From: JBGRQA01 sp041725895
GTDB lineage: Bacteria; Bacteroidota; Bacteroidia; Bacteroidales; Marinifilaceae
Assembly (NCBI GenBank): GCA_041725895.1
Contig: JBGRQA010000001.1
Span: 62,001-126,000 of the forward strand
Length of the DNA: 64,000 nucleotides
Direction of reading: 5' to 3'
A program made the translations under genes and the position numbers. The notes beneath the pieces are model-generated. The model was not told where the DNA came from and did no database searches. It was given only the letters and a program-made list of their open reading frames with translations. Below, in pieces: positions 33,216-42,155 of the stretch; positions within the stretch are counted from its first letter, which is position 1, and each line of letters starts with the position of its first letter.

Positions 33216-34208
33216 GTGATAAGCAAAAATTTACTACAGAAGTTTTCGATAACTGTTTTGTTGCTGGGAGGGGTTTGGATGGCTTCTCAGCTTTTTAATT
33301 TTTCGAAAGTATCAAATGCCGAAAGCGAACACCTGGGGGGAGAATATATGAAGCGGAACAATGTGTATGCTGTGAAAATTCCTCCTAAACTGAAGTTTGC
33401 TGGAGAACAGATCCCTCTGGACAGATGGTATGTGAAGGAATCTCTCGATCGGGAGTTGCTGGTGAATACCTATTGGCAATCGCAGACCATGCTTTTTATT
33501 AAACGTGCTCACCGCTATTTCCCTGTAATCGAACCGATCCTGAAAGAGCAGGGGGTTCCCGATGATTTTAAGTACCTGGCTCTGATTGAAAGTGGGCTTG
33601 TTCCTACCATAAAGTCTCCAGCAGGTGCCGTTGGAATATGGCAGTTCATGAAGGGGACTGCTTTAGATTACAAACTGGAAGTGAATTCTGAAGTGGATGA
33701 GCGTTATAATCTTGAAAAATCCACGGTTGCAGCTTGCAACTACTTGAAAGATTCGTACAAAAAATATAAAAGTTGGACACTTGTTGCTGCTTCCTACAAT
33801 GCTGGTCGAAGGTTTCTTGACAAGCAACTGAAGTTACAGGATGCCGGTAACTATTTTGATCTGTTGTTGGGGGAGGAAACCTCGCGATATGTATTCCGTA
33901 TATTGGCTGTTAAGAACATTATTGAAAAACCTGCCGATTACGGATTCCGGTTTCGGCAAAGTGATCTTTATCCGGTAATTCCCACACAAAAGGTGGAGGT
34001 TAAGACGGCAGTGAAAGACTTTGCCACTTTTGCCCGTATCTATGGCGTTAATTACAAGGTGTTGAAAATGTTTAACCCTTGGTTGCGAAAGCCTTATTTG
34101 ACGAATAAGTATAAAAAAAGCTATTTTATTACCTTACCTGAGAAAGGATATTGTAACTTTGTCTTTTCGGATTACAGATCTCTTACGGGTTCTGTACCAA
34201 ACAACTAA
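33216..34208 (+). CDS. Lytic murein transglycosylase (SLT domain)
   Basis: The 330-aa exported protein has a GTG start preceded by a G-rich SD-like run (33206-33213). A signal or anchor helix spans about 8-26. An SLT lysozyme-like domain (about 95-235) has catalytic Glu 125 (LIESGLVPTIKSPAGAVGIWQFM) and ASYNAGRRFL. The C-terminal segment (YGVNYKVLKMFNPWLRKPYL) looks LysM-like. It cleaves peptidoglycan glycan strands to anhydromuropeptides in the periplasm, as MltD/Slt enzymes do. uvrA starts 32 bp downstream, so both may be cotranscribed. Confidence 0.92.
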   Translation: MISKNLLQKFSITVLLLGGVWMASQLFNFSKVSNAESEHLGGEYMKRNNVYAVKIPPKLKFAGEQIPLDRWYVKESLDRELLVNTYWQSQTMLFIKRAHRYFPVIEPILKEQGVPDDFKYLALIESGLVPTIKSPAGAVGIWQFMKGTALDYKLEVNSEVDERYNLEKSTVAACNYLKDSYKKYKSWTLVAASYNAGRRFLDKQLKLQDAGNYFDLLLGEETSRYVFRILAVKNIIEKPADYGFRFRQSDLYPVIPTQKVEVKTAVKDFATFARIYGVNYKVLKMFNPWLRKPYLTNKYKKSYFITLPEKGYCNFVFSDYRSLTGSVPNN

Positions 34209-34227
34209 TAGCTTGAAAGAATAAATA

Positions 34228-34232
34228 GGAGA
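34228..34232 (+). promoter_or_regulatory. SD supporting the TTG start of uvrA
   Basis: AGGAG lies 8 bp before the TTG at 34241. It supports initiation at that rare start codon because no ATG is near the domain start. Confidence 0.6.
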
Positions 34233-34240
34233 AGCTGAAT

Positions 34241-37105
34241 TTGAGTACCAATAAGAAGACCCAACAGAGTATTGAACAGGAACAGCTTGAAACCGGACGT
34301 ATAGATGTTTTGGGCGCACGTGTTCATAACCTTAAAAATATTGATGTAAGTATTCCCCGTAACCAGTTATCGGTAATTACCGGATTGAGTGGTAGTGGGA
34401 AATCTTCGCTTGCTTTCGATACCATATATGCAGAGGGACAGCGCCGCTATATTGAGACCTTCTCAGCCTATGCGCGTCAGTTTCTGGGAGGTATGGAACG
34501 TCCCGATGTGGATAAAATTACCGGTTTGAGCCCGGTAATTTCTATAGAACAGAAGACGACCAATAAGAATCCTCGTTCCACGGTAGGTACCATTACCGAG
34601 CTGTATGACTTTCTTCGTTTGCTTTATGCCCGTGCAGGTGTGGCCTACTCCTACGAGACGGGTGAAAAGATGGTGAAGTATACCGATGAGCAAATCATTC
34701 AACTTATCTATGAGAAATTCAAAGAGCGTCGAATAATGATTTTGGCTCCGGTTGTAAAGGGGAGGAAAGGTCATTACAAGGAATTGTTCGAACAAATCCG
34801 AAGGAAAGGTTTCCTGTATGCTCGTGTAGATGGTAAAGTGGAGGAGTTGATGCATGGGTTTAAGGTCGATCGTTATAAGAATCATACCATAGAGATTTTG
34901 ATTGACAAGCTGGAAGTGGATGAAGTTGGCAACAAACGTCTCAAGGAGTCCATTCAGACAGCCATGAAGCATGGAAAAGGCGTAACCATGATATTGGATA
35001 AGGATACGGATGAGGCGAAGTATTACAGTCGTTTGTTGATGTGTCCCACAACCGGACTTTCCTATAATGAACCGGCTCCTCATAGTTTTTCCTTTAATTC
35101 TCCACACGGAGCCTGTCCTCGCTGTAAAGGCTTGGGGAGGGTTAGTGAAATCGATCATGATAAAATAATTCCCGATCCAAGTATCAGTATTCGGGAAGGA
35201 GGGATAGTACCTCTTGGAAAATATAAAAACAGTTTAATTTTTTGGCAGATAGAGGCCATTGCTAAAAAGTATGGCTTTACGCTAAAAACGCCAGTAAAAG
35301 ATATTCCCGAAGATGCTTTAAGTATCATTTTAGATGGTTCCAGCGAAACCTTTAAGTTGGAGAACACCCCATTGGGTACTTCTTCCAATTATTTTCTCAG
35401 TTTTGATGGTGTTATCAAATACATTTCCAACCAGGAGGGGAATGGAACATCTAAAAAGGCGAAGAAATGGGCCGAACAGTTTATCAAAACAGCGGTTTGT
35501 TCAAAATGTAATGGTCAACGTCTGAAAAAGGAATCCCTACACTTTAAGATCCATGATAAGAATATTGCGGAACTTGCAGATATGGATTTAGGACTTTTAA
35601 GTGAATGGTTCCAGGGATTGGAGGAGCATCTGAATTCAAAGCAAAGGAAAATTGCTACGGAGGTGTTGAAGGAGATACGATCGCGTTTGCAGTTTCTTTT
35701 GGATGTAGGTTTGGAATACTTGTCTCTGAACCGAAGTTCGGTTAGTCTTTCCGGTGGCGAATCTCAGCGAATTCGTTTGGCAACTCAAATTGGTTCCCAG
35801 CTGGTGAATGTTCTCTATATTCTGGATGAGCCCAGTATTGGTCTTCATCAGAGAGATAATCAGCGGTTGATTCACTCTTTGCAACAATTGCGTGATTCGG
35901 GTAATTCTGTGGTTGTGGTAGAGCACGATAAGGATATGATTGAGTCGGCTGACTATGTTGTAGATATGGGACCTTTTGCCGGGAAACACGGTGGAGAGGT
36001 GGTTACATCGGGAACCCCGGTTGATATCCGAAACTCCGATAGCCTTACGGCTCAATACCTAAACGGACAAAAAGCGATTCGTGTTCCGGAGGAACGTCGT
36101 CCCGGCAATGGAAAATCGATCGTTTTAAAAGGGTGTACAGGAAACAACCTGAAATCGGTGGATGTAGAGATTCCATTGGGCCAGTTTATTTGTATAACAG
36201 GGGTGTCGGGAAGTGGAAAATCCAGTCTGATAAATGGAACGCTTCAACCAATATTGTCTCAGCACTTCTATCGTTCGGTAAAGGATCCTCTGCCTTATAG
36301 TGGAATTGAGGGGATTGAGAACATTGATAAGGTAGTGGAGGTGAATCAGGCTCCTTTAGGACGTACTCCCAGGTCGAATCCAGCTACATATACGGGGGTC
36401 TTTGGTGATATTCGAAAACTTTTTGAGAAATTACCGGAATCTCAGATTCGGGGTTACAAAGCCGGACGATTCTCTTTTAATGTAAAAGGTGGGCGTTGTG
36501 AAACTTGTCAGGGGGCAGGATTGCGTTCCATTGAGATGAACTTTTTGCCGGATGTGTACGTGCATTGTGATGAGTGCAATGGAAAACGATACAACCGGGA
36601 GACGCTGGAGGTTCGATACAAGGGAAAATCGATCGGAGATGTCTTGGATATGACCATTAACCAGGCTGTGGAATTCTTTGAGAATATTCCGGCAATTCTT
36701 CCCAAGTTGAAGGTTCTGCAGGATGTTGGTTTGGGGTATATTACCCTTGGGCAGCCTTCTACAACACTGTCGGGAGGAGAGTCCCAACGTGTGAAATTGG
36801 CCACGGAGTTGGCCAAACGTGATACGGGGAAAACGATGTATATCCTTGATGAACCGACCACCGGATTGCATTTTGAGGACATTCGGGTGTTGTTGGAGGT
36901 ATTGAACCGTTTGGTGGGTAAAGGCAATACTGTGATTGTAATTGAACACAATATGGATGTAATCAAGGTTGCTGATCATATTATCGATCTGGGAAAAGAA
37001 GGAGGCCGCAATGGTGGTGAGATCCTGTGTGTAGGGACTCCGGAAGAGGTCGCAAAGTGCAAAGAATCGCATACTGCTAAATTCTTGATTCAGGAATTGA
37101 AGTAA
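34241..37105 (+). CDS. uvrA: Excinuclease ABC subunit A
   Basis: The 954-aa DNA-damage recognition ATPase of nucleotide excision repair has two ABC modules with P-loops GLSGSGKS (48-55) and GVSGSGKS (654-661). Signatures are SVSLSGGESQRIRLA (about 505) and TTLSGGESQRVKLA (about 840). Two zinc fingers are visible (CPTTG...CPRCKG at about 268-295, CETCQG...CDECNG at about 755-785). The start is TTG with an SD. The length is normal. No uvrB/uvrC are nearby. It is followed by a repeat-rich region. Confidence 0.97.
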   Translation: MSTNKKTQQSIEQEQLETGRIDVLGARVHNLKNIDVSIPRNQLSVITGLSGSGKSSLAFDTIYAEGQRRYIETFSAYARQFLGGMERPDVDKITGLSPVISIEQKTTNKNPRSTVGTITELYDFLRLLYARAGVAYSYETGEKMVKYTDEQIIQLIYEKFKERRIMILAPVVKGRKGHYKELFEQIRRKGFLYARVDGKVEELMHGFKVDRYKNHTIEILIDKLEVDEVGNKRLKESIQTAMKHGKGVTMILDKDTDEAKYYSRLLMCPTTGLSYNEPAPHSFSFNSPHGACPRCKGLGRVSEIDHDKIIPDPSISIREGGIVPLGKYKNSLIFWQIEAIAKKYGFTLKTPVKDIPEDALSIILDGSSETFKLENTPLGTSSNYFLSFDGVIKYISNQEGNGTSKKAKKWAEQFIKTAVCSKCNGQRLKKESLHFKIHDKNIAELADMDLGLLSEWFQGLEEHLNSKQRKIATEVLKEIRSRLQFLLDVGLEYLSLNRSSVSLSGGESQRIRLATQIGSQLVNVLYILDEPSIGLHQRDNQRLIHSLQQLRDSGNSVVVVEHDKDMIESADYVVDMGPFAGKHGGEVVTSGTPVDIRNSDSLTAQYLNGQKAIRVPEERRPGNGKSIVLKGCTGNNLKSVDVEIPLGQFICITGVSGSGKSSLINGTLQPILSQHFYRSVKDPLPYSGIEGIENIDKVVEVNQAPLGRTPRSNPATYTGVFGDIRKLFEKLPESQIRGYKAGRFSFNVKGGRCETCQGAGLRSIEMNFLPDVYVHCDECNGKRYNRETLEVRYKGKSIGDVLDMTINQAVEFFENIPAILPKLKVLQDVGLGYITLGQPSTTLSGGESQRVKLATELAKRDTGKTMYILDEPTTGLHFEDIRVLLEVLNRLVGKGNTVIVIEHNMDVIKVADHIIDLGKEGGRNGGEILCVGTPEEVAKCKESHTAKFLIQELK

Positions 37106-37127
37106 ACTACTTGATATATAAAATAGA

Positions 37128-37307
37128 AGAGGATGTCCAAAAATGAAGCTTCCTGTCATTCAGAACTAGTATCCGAATCTGTTAACTATTCGTAATGAGA
37201 TTAACTCCGTTGAGCTCGCAAGCTTGGTTCTGAAATAAATGGGCTTTGCCGAACTACATTGCAGGATGACAAGCATTCGAGGTTTTTCTCATTTTTGGAC
37301 ACCCTCT
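37128..37307. repeat. 180-bp element with 19-bp terminal inverted repeats
   Basis: The left arm AGAGGATGTCCAAAAATGA (37128-37146) matches the reverse complement of 37289-37307 at 18 of 19 bases. The interior has no open frame. The outer right side runs into T8, so it may also end uvrA transcription. A piece of the right half (GGGCTTTGCC ... ACACCCTCTTTTTT) recurs at 37790-37827. It resembles a MITE-like or REP-like intergenic repeat. Confidence 0.65.
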
Positions 37308-37506
37308 TTTTTTTATGCCCTGTAAAAACCATGTGCTTATCTGTGGTATTCCAATCTTACGGAAGGTTGTTTCAAGGGGATTGGATTGTCTAATCCATTT
37401 TTGGGCAACTGATTGTATGTAACGGGCCCCTATATTGAGTTCCGGCGGTATTCTGAATATTCTCCAAATTGGGAAATGCGTTGAACTCGTTTAGGGGGTA
37501 GTCCCT

Positions 37507-37598
37507 CTCACGGTCGTGAGATAGTCATACTCACGGTCGTGAGACAGTCACACTCACGGTCGTGAGACGGTCACCCCCACGGTCGTGAGACGGTCATA
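37507..37598. repeat. Four tandem 23-bp palindromic repeats
   Basis: The units start at 37507, 37530, 37553 and 37576. Each carries CTCACGGTCGTGAG (6-bp palindrome arms around GT; the first base pair is degenerate in unit 4), followed by a variable 9-bp AnnGTCAnn tail. 23 is not a multiple of 3, so the array is not coding. There are no unique spacers, so it is not a CRISPR. Confidence 0.85.
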
Positions 37599-37789
37599 TA
37601 CAAAAGCAGCAGCACAAATAGCAAAGAAAAATCCAGGTAGTAACTTACTACCCAGATCAAATACAAGAGTTCATAGTACCACTACTTTATTTGCTATGAA
37701 AAAGTTCCCACTCTTTTTTGTCGCTACCAAATAAACGACTCATCTTTTTCAATATTTTTAACTGTAACTACTGCCATGTCAGACACATT

Positions 37790-37828
37790 GGGGCTTTGCC
37801 CAGGAATATAGAACACCCTCTTTTTTAT
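37790..37828. repeat. Partial copy of the right end of the 180-bp element
   Basis: GGGGCTTTGCC and ACACCCTCTTTTTT recur in the same order as in the right half of the element at 37128-37307, with the middle deleted. Confidence 0.5.
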
Positions 37829-37988
37829 TAATTATATGGTTAACAATTTTTAACCCGGGAGTTCCTGCATTCCATAGTATAATTAGTATCTTTAGAAATC
37901 ACGCATCTCAGTATCCTGTTTGGATTTGTGAATAAAAGCCGGACGTAAGAAGGAGGATGGGCGTGTAATCATTATCAAACACTATTTT

Positions 37989-39656
37989 ATGGGAAGATTG
38001 ATCGATATATATCTTGAGGATATTCAGAAGAAGTGTCCGTATGAATTAGGCACCAGTTTGTACAAATTGGCGGAAGATGTTCAGCCCAAACTTAAAGGAC
38101 CCGTGTTGGGCGCTATGGTGAACAATAAGATAAAGGAACTAAATTACGAAATATACAAACCCAAAAATGTAAAGTTTATTGACGCCACGCATCCTGCTGG
38201 AATGCGAATGTATCTCCGGTCTATGACTTTTATTTTGTATAAGGCAGTAAATGAATTGTTCCCGGGGATTCGTTTCCGTATTGAACATTCCATATCCAAT
38301 GGTTTGTATTGTCGCTTGATGAGTAAGAACGTTTTTCTAAGCGGAGAGGATATTCAGTCTATCAAGAATCGTATGCAGGAAATTGTAGATGCCGATCTTC
38401 CTTTTGTAAGGGAAGAGCTGGAAACAGAAAAAGCCATTGAAATGTTTGAATCCCGCGGGCTGATGGAGAAAACGGCCTTGTTACGGACGCGTGGCAATTT
38501 GTATACCTCTGTTTATCATCTTGAAGATCATATCGATTACTTCTACGGCTTTTTAGCTCCTTCTACCGGGTGTTTAAAGGTGTTTGATTTGATTCCATAC
38601 TACCAGGGAATGTTGTTGTTGATGCCCCATCGGGATGATCCGGGGACTGTTCAGCAGATGATTCCTCAGGAAGGAATGCTAAAAGTGTTTAGTGAATTCA
38701 AGCGTTGGGGAAAGATTTTGAATATTTCCAATGTAGGGGATTTAAATCATTACGTTGATGATAATAATATCAGTGAGTTGATTAAGATTTCGGAGGCTCT
38801 TCACGAGAAAAAGATTTCGCAGATTGCTGACCGAATTCGTAAACGTAGAAAACGAATTCGGCTAATATTGATTTCCGGCCCCTCCTCCTCAGGAAAAACC
38901 ACCTTTGGAAAGCGTTTGGCAATTCAATTAAAGGTGGCAGGTTTGCAGCCGGTCAATCTTTCGTTGGACAATTACTTTGTGAACCGTGAGTTGACCCCAA
39001 GGGATGAAAAAGGAGAGTATGATTTTGAAGCCCTGGAGGCTTTGGATGTTAATCTGTTTAATCAGAATCTGCTGGATTTGATGGATGGAAAGGAAGTAGA
39101 GCTACCCAAATTTTCCTTTGATACCGGTCAGCGATACTATAATGGAGAAAAGTTGAAAATTAACGGCAAGCAGGTTCTGGTTGTGGAAGGAATTCATGGA
39201 TTGAATCCTGGTTTGACTCCCCTGATTCCGGAAGAGGCCAAGTACAAAATCTATATTTCAGCTTTGACCTCCATTTCCATTGATGGTCACAATCGCATTC
39301 CTTCAACGGACAATCGGTTGATTCGGAGAATCGTGAGGGATTATAAATATCGTGGTTATAGCGCCCTGGAGACCATTAAAAGATGGGAGAGTGTTCGCAG
39401 AGGAGAAGAGAAGAATATTTTTCCCTATCAGGAGGAGGCCAATGTAATGTTCAATTCAGCATTGCCCTATGAGTTGGGAGTGTTGAAGCGCTATGCCGAG
39501 CCCATTTTAAAAGAGGTTCAGCCCAACCAGGTGGAGTATTCCGAAGCCAATCGTTTGCTGAAGTTCTTTTCCTATTTTCTTCCAATTTGTGATGATGAGA
39601 TTCCTCCTACTTCATTAATGAGAGAATTTTTGGGCGGAAGCACTTTCGAGTATTAG
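37989..39656 (+). CDS. TGS/ThrRS-like plus uridine kinase-like nucleoside kinase
   Basis: The 555-aa cytosolic protein fuses an N-terminal half that resembles TGS and threonyl-tRNA-synthetase second-additional domains to a C-terminal uridine-kinase/phosphoribulokinase domain. The N-terminal half shows LKGPVLGAMVNNKIKEL, an IDATHPAGMRMYLRSM segment and RIEHSISNGLYCRL. The kinase domain (about 290-500) has P-loop GPSSSGKTTF at about 299-308, SLDNYFVNRELTPRD and the LVVEGIHGLNPGL strand. This fusion is common in Bacteroidota and Firmicutes and is annotated as nucleoside kinase. The exact substrate is not established. Confidence 0.9.
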   Translation: MGRLIDIYLEDIQKKCPYELGTSLYKLAEDVQPKLKGPVLGAMVNNKIKELNYEIYKPKNVKFIDATHPAGMRMYLRSMTFILYKAVNELFPGIRFRIEHSISNGLYCRLMSKNVFLSGEDIQSIKNRMQEIVDADLPFVREELETEKAIEMFESRGLMEKTALLRTRGNLYTSVYHLEDHIDYFYGFLAPSTGCLKVFDLIPYYQGMLLLMPHRDDPGTVQQMIPQEGMLKVFSEFKRWGKILNISNVGDLNHYVDDNNISELIKISEALHEKKISQIADRIRKRRKRIRLILISGPSSSGKTTFGKRLAIQLKVAGLQPVNLSLDNYFVNRELTPRDEKGEYDFEALEALDVNLFNQNLLDLMDGKEVELPKFSFDTGQRYYNGEKLKINGKQVLVVEGIHGLNPGLTPLIPEEAKYKIYISALTSISIDGHNRIPSTDNRLIRRIVRDYKYRGYSALETIKRWESVRRGEEKNIFPYQEEANVMFNSALPYELGVLKRYAEPILKEVQPNQVEYSEANRLLKFFSYFLPICDDEIPPTSLMREFLGGSTFEY

Positions 39657-39811
39657 GAAGAGATAGCTTGATGCAAAACCGATTTGTCGGATTGTATATT
39701 CAAAAGGAGTTCCTGCTGTGTTGTTTCACCAAAGGTTCTCAAAGGAATGGATGAGGTGTTATAGGAGGTGATTCTACCTTGAGTGATTCAGTTTTCTGAT
39801 CCATAATAACC

Positions 39812-40021
39812 TTATCCACTTTATCCCGCAAATTGTGAATAACTATTAATAACCGTAAAATAGAGGTCATTTTGATTGTTGATAAACTTATCCAATCAAG
39901 GTGACTTTTTTAGTTATTAACAGGTGAAAGGCTTGATTTAACTTATGTGTAGGAGTTATTAACAAACTATCAACAGTGTTGATAACCTGTTAGTAAGCTG
40001 TTGAATACTTAAAGGGGATAA
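39812..40021. other. DnaA-box cluster, candidate oriC
   Basis: At least nine DnaA-box-like 9-mers lie in 210 AT-rich bp. They are TTATCCACT (39812), TTATCCCGC (39821), TGTGAATAA (39834, reverse TTATTCACA), TGTTGATAA (39877, reverse TTATCAACA), TTATCCAAT (39888), TTATTAACA (39914 and 39956), CTATCAACA (39967), and TGTTGATAA (39977). The last two form an inverted pair. A GGGGATAA near 40014 adds another weak box. The density is far above other gaps in the window. It may be the replication origin or a DnaA-titration locus. No dnaA gene is present, but oriC is often unlinked to dnaA in Bacteroidota. Confidence 0.55.
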
Positions 40022-40055
40022 AAAAGCCCGCTTGAGTTTTTTTCTCAAGCGGGCT
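40018..40055 (-). terminator. Terminator of smpB
   Basis: The perfect 12-bp stem AGCCCGCTTGAG / CTCAAGCGGGCT with a 7-nt loop is followed on the minus strand by a T tract. It separates smpB from the DnaA-box cluster. Confidence 0.85.
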
Positions 40056-40133
40056 GCAAATATAGAACAAATAATTCGATTGCAATGGAATAAATTTGAA
40101 AAATTCCAATAAAAATGCGGGGTGTAGCGCTAA

Positions 40134-40580
40134 CTACCTCTTCATCATACGATCTATGTCGCGCTTGGCATCTTTTTGTTTTAGTGTTTCTCTTTTGTCG
40201 TATGTCTTTTTACCTCGGGCCAGAGCAATTTCCAGTTTAGCCAATCCCCTGTCGTTAATGAAAAGGCGGGTAGGAACAATAGTTAGTCCGCTTTCTTTGG
40301 TTTTACGGTCCAGTTTATTGAGTTCTTTTCGTTGCAGGAGGAGTTTACGCTCCCGTTTCTCAACATGATTGTTGTAGGTGCCGAATTTGTATTCAGAAAT
40401 GTGCATTCCTTTTACCCACAATTCATTGTTGGCAAAATAGCAGTAGGAATCCACCAGGCTTGCTTTCCCGGCTCGGATTGATTTTATTTCGGTACCATAT
40501 AGCTGAATTCCTGCCACGAATTTTTCAACGAACTCGTAATCGAAACTTGCTCGCTTGTTTCTTATATTGATGTTTTGCAT
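40134..40580 (-). CDS. smpB: SsrA-binding protein SmpB
   Basis: The 148-aa RNA-binding protein of trans-translation delivers tmRNA to stalled ribosomes. It has the family hallmarks NKRASFDYEFVEKFVAGIQLYGTEIKS at the N-terminus, KGMHISEY, and the basic C-terminal tail KKTYDKRETLKQKDAKRD that inserts in the mRNA channel. The length is normal. No ssrA (tmRNA) gene was seen nearby. Confidence 0.96.
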   Translation of the reverse strand: MQNINIRNKRASFDYEFVEKFVAGIQLYGTEIKSIRAGKASLVDSYCYFANNELWVKGMHISEYKFGTYNNHVEKRERKLLLQRKELNKLDRKTKESGLTIVPTRLFINDRGLAKLEIALARGKKTYDKRETLKQKDAKRDIDRMMKR

Positions 40581-40612
40581 TGTATTCTCTTAAATTCCCT
40601 GCAAAGTTAATA

Positions 40613-41206
40613 TTAAATGCTTACAATGGGAACGTTAAACAAGATGGAAAGCATTCTTTCCAGAATTAGAGGAATGATTAGTATGATTAAGGCAGAGATT
40701 AGAGTAAATCCTGCTTTTTTATTCTCCGGCATTTGTAGCAGAGGGCTGATGCCTAACCAAAACAGGCGAATAAAGTAGAGTTCCACAAGCAGAAATAGCT
40801 GTCTGAAGAAAGAGAAAAGGGAAAACATGTTGGCTGCCGAATGGAATATGCAAAATATTGATGCTGCATAGATCACCAGCATGAAATTTCGGTTTTCGTT
40901 TTTGCTTCCATTAAAATTTGGGGCTAGTTCCTTGATGATAGTTGCTGCAAGAAAAAGTCCTCCGCTAAGTGATAGGAAAACAATTAACATCTGCGATAAT
41001 GCATGGGTTAAATCGCTATAGTTGATTAGTATTCCTGAAAAAGCCAAAAGGGAACAGATAGATATAAGAGGTAGTGCATAGTTAAGGTACAATTCTTTTT
41101 TATTTTGTTCCTTCTGTGCAATAATGTCCCATTCTGCTTTGGGGTTCAGAATAATGCTTCGCGTTCTGTGAAAAACATGTGTCAAATTTATTGAGTGGAT
41201 CTTCAT
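40613..41206 (-). CDS. YIP1-family membrane protein 1
   Basis: The 197-aa inner-membrane protein has an N-terminal FHRTRSIILNPKAEWDIIAQ block, typical of bacterial YIP1-domain proteins, followed by five hydrophobic segments. Function unknown. It lies 106 bp downstream of a clear paralog in the same orientation. It is 32 bp upstream of smpB, so the three genes may be cotranscribed. Confidence 0.82.
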   Translation of the reverse strand: MKIHSINLTHVFHRTRSIILNPKAEWDIIAQKEQNKKELYLNYALPLISICSLLAFSGILINYSDLTHALSQMLIVFLSLSGGLFLAATIIKELAPNFNGSKNENRNFMLVIYAASIFCIFHSAANMFSLFSFFRQLFLLVELYFIRLFWLGISPLLQMPENKKAGFTLISALIILIIPLILERMLSILFNVPIVSI

Positions 41207-41312
41207 AGCCAGGAATACCTTTGGTTTGGAAAAAAAATCAAAAATAGGATAAGCTGAGGAAATTGAAAAGCGTTTGCTCTATTTTTCAATAAAATCAATT
41301 TTGTATTTGTGT

Positions 41313-41912
41313 TTATATAGTATTGCTATTAGAATAAATGCTTAGAAGGCTGGTAAGGATGAGGCCTAATACAACATAAATAGTAATCAGGCCAATTACG
41401 ATGAAAGTAAAGTACCCTGACTTTTTGTCTTTTGAAATATTCAAGATGGGACCTAATCCATGCCAGATGAGATAAAAACTGTACAGTCCCAGTAGGGAGA
41501 GGAAACTGTAGTTGGGAAAGAGAAAAGCCAAAGAGTTGGCCGTAAATCCTGCCGAATATGAGTACGCGATTAAGCGAAAAGCAGCATTGAAAGGGTGATT
41601 CGACACAGATTGGCTTGCGATGGATTTTACAACCCATGCCGATAGAAATAGTGAAATAGTTGAAAATACAATTATAAAAAAAGAGGATAGTAGCAGGTGT
41701 GATATCTTAAAATCAGACTGTGTTTCCACTACAGTATTTCCAACTATTGCTGCAAGGGCCATGATGAGGATTAAAGGGAAGCTCCATCCCCAGAAAAGCA
41801 AACTGTTGTTGTGTTTTTCATCCCGGATCGAAATCCACTCTTGTGCAGGTAAGAGATGAATGTTCCAAAGCCGGTGTAGAAAGGTTGGAATGTTCATTTT
41901 AATAGTATCCAT
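41313..41912 (-). CDS. YIP1-family membrane protein 2
   Basis: The 199-aa protein has the same architecture as its downstream neighbour: FLHRLWNIHLLPAQEWISIRDEK at the N-terminus, then five transmembrane segments and a closing LGPILNISKDKKSGYFTFIVIG stretch. The pair probably arose by tandem duplication. Function is unknown. Confidence 0.82.
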   Translation of the reverse strand: MDTIKMNIPTFLHRLWNIHLLPAQEWISIRDEKHNNSLLFWGWSFPLILIMALAAIVGNTVVETQSDFKISHLLLSSFFIIVFSTISLFLSAWVVKSIASQSVSNHPFNAAFRLIAYSYSAGFTANSLAFLFPNYSFLSLLGLYSFYLIWHGLGPILNISKDKKSGYFTFIVIGLITIYVVLGLILTSLLSIYSNSNTI

Positions 41913-42155
41913 AGTATTTTCGAAAAACTTCGTGTAATTTTGCTCTGATTTCTAATTTGCTGTAAAGCAATTTAAAACAAATATAGTTAAATTGAAAATC
42001 GAAGATTCTGAACTTCTGTTCTCGCTTGTAGTAGAAAAGTATAGTAAGATTGGTTGTCTTGCTGTACTGGCGGTTGTTGTGAGCCTTTTGACTTGTTTTA
42101 GTTGGAATGGTTTTAGTTTGGAATCGGGTATGTAATGTATAATGAAATCAATTGA

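Larger units (their letters stand above)
37106..37988. other. 883-bp repeat-rich intergenic region
   Basis: No gene is seen. It contains a 180-bp inverted-repeat-bounded element, a partial second copy of its right end, a 23-bp palindromic tandem array, and two further hairpins (GGTAGTAA-c-TTACTACC at 37636-37652; TTCATAG / CTATGAA at 37670-37700). The density of structure is unlike other gaps in the window. Confidence 0.7.

Noticed and set aside
34463..35158. 231-codon and (36431-37159) 242-codon minus-strand frames under uvrA
   Set aside because: Both are shadows of the UvrA coding sequence. Their composition mirrors the antisense codons of conserved motifs.
37507..37598. 23-bp palindromic repeats considered as CRISPR repeats
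   Set aside because: The linkers are only 9 bp and similar to each other; no cas genes.
40018..40600. tmRNA (ssrA) gene next to smpB
   Set aside because: No alanyl-tRNA-like ends or tag reading frame were found around smpB; the only structure is its terminator.
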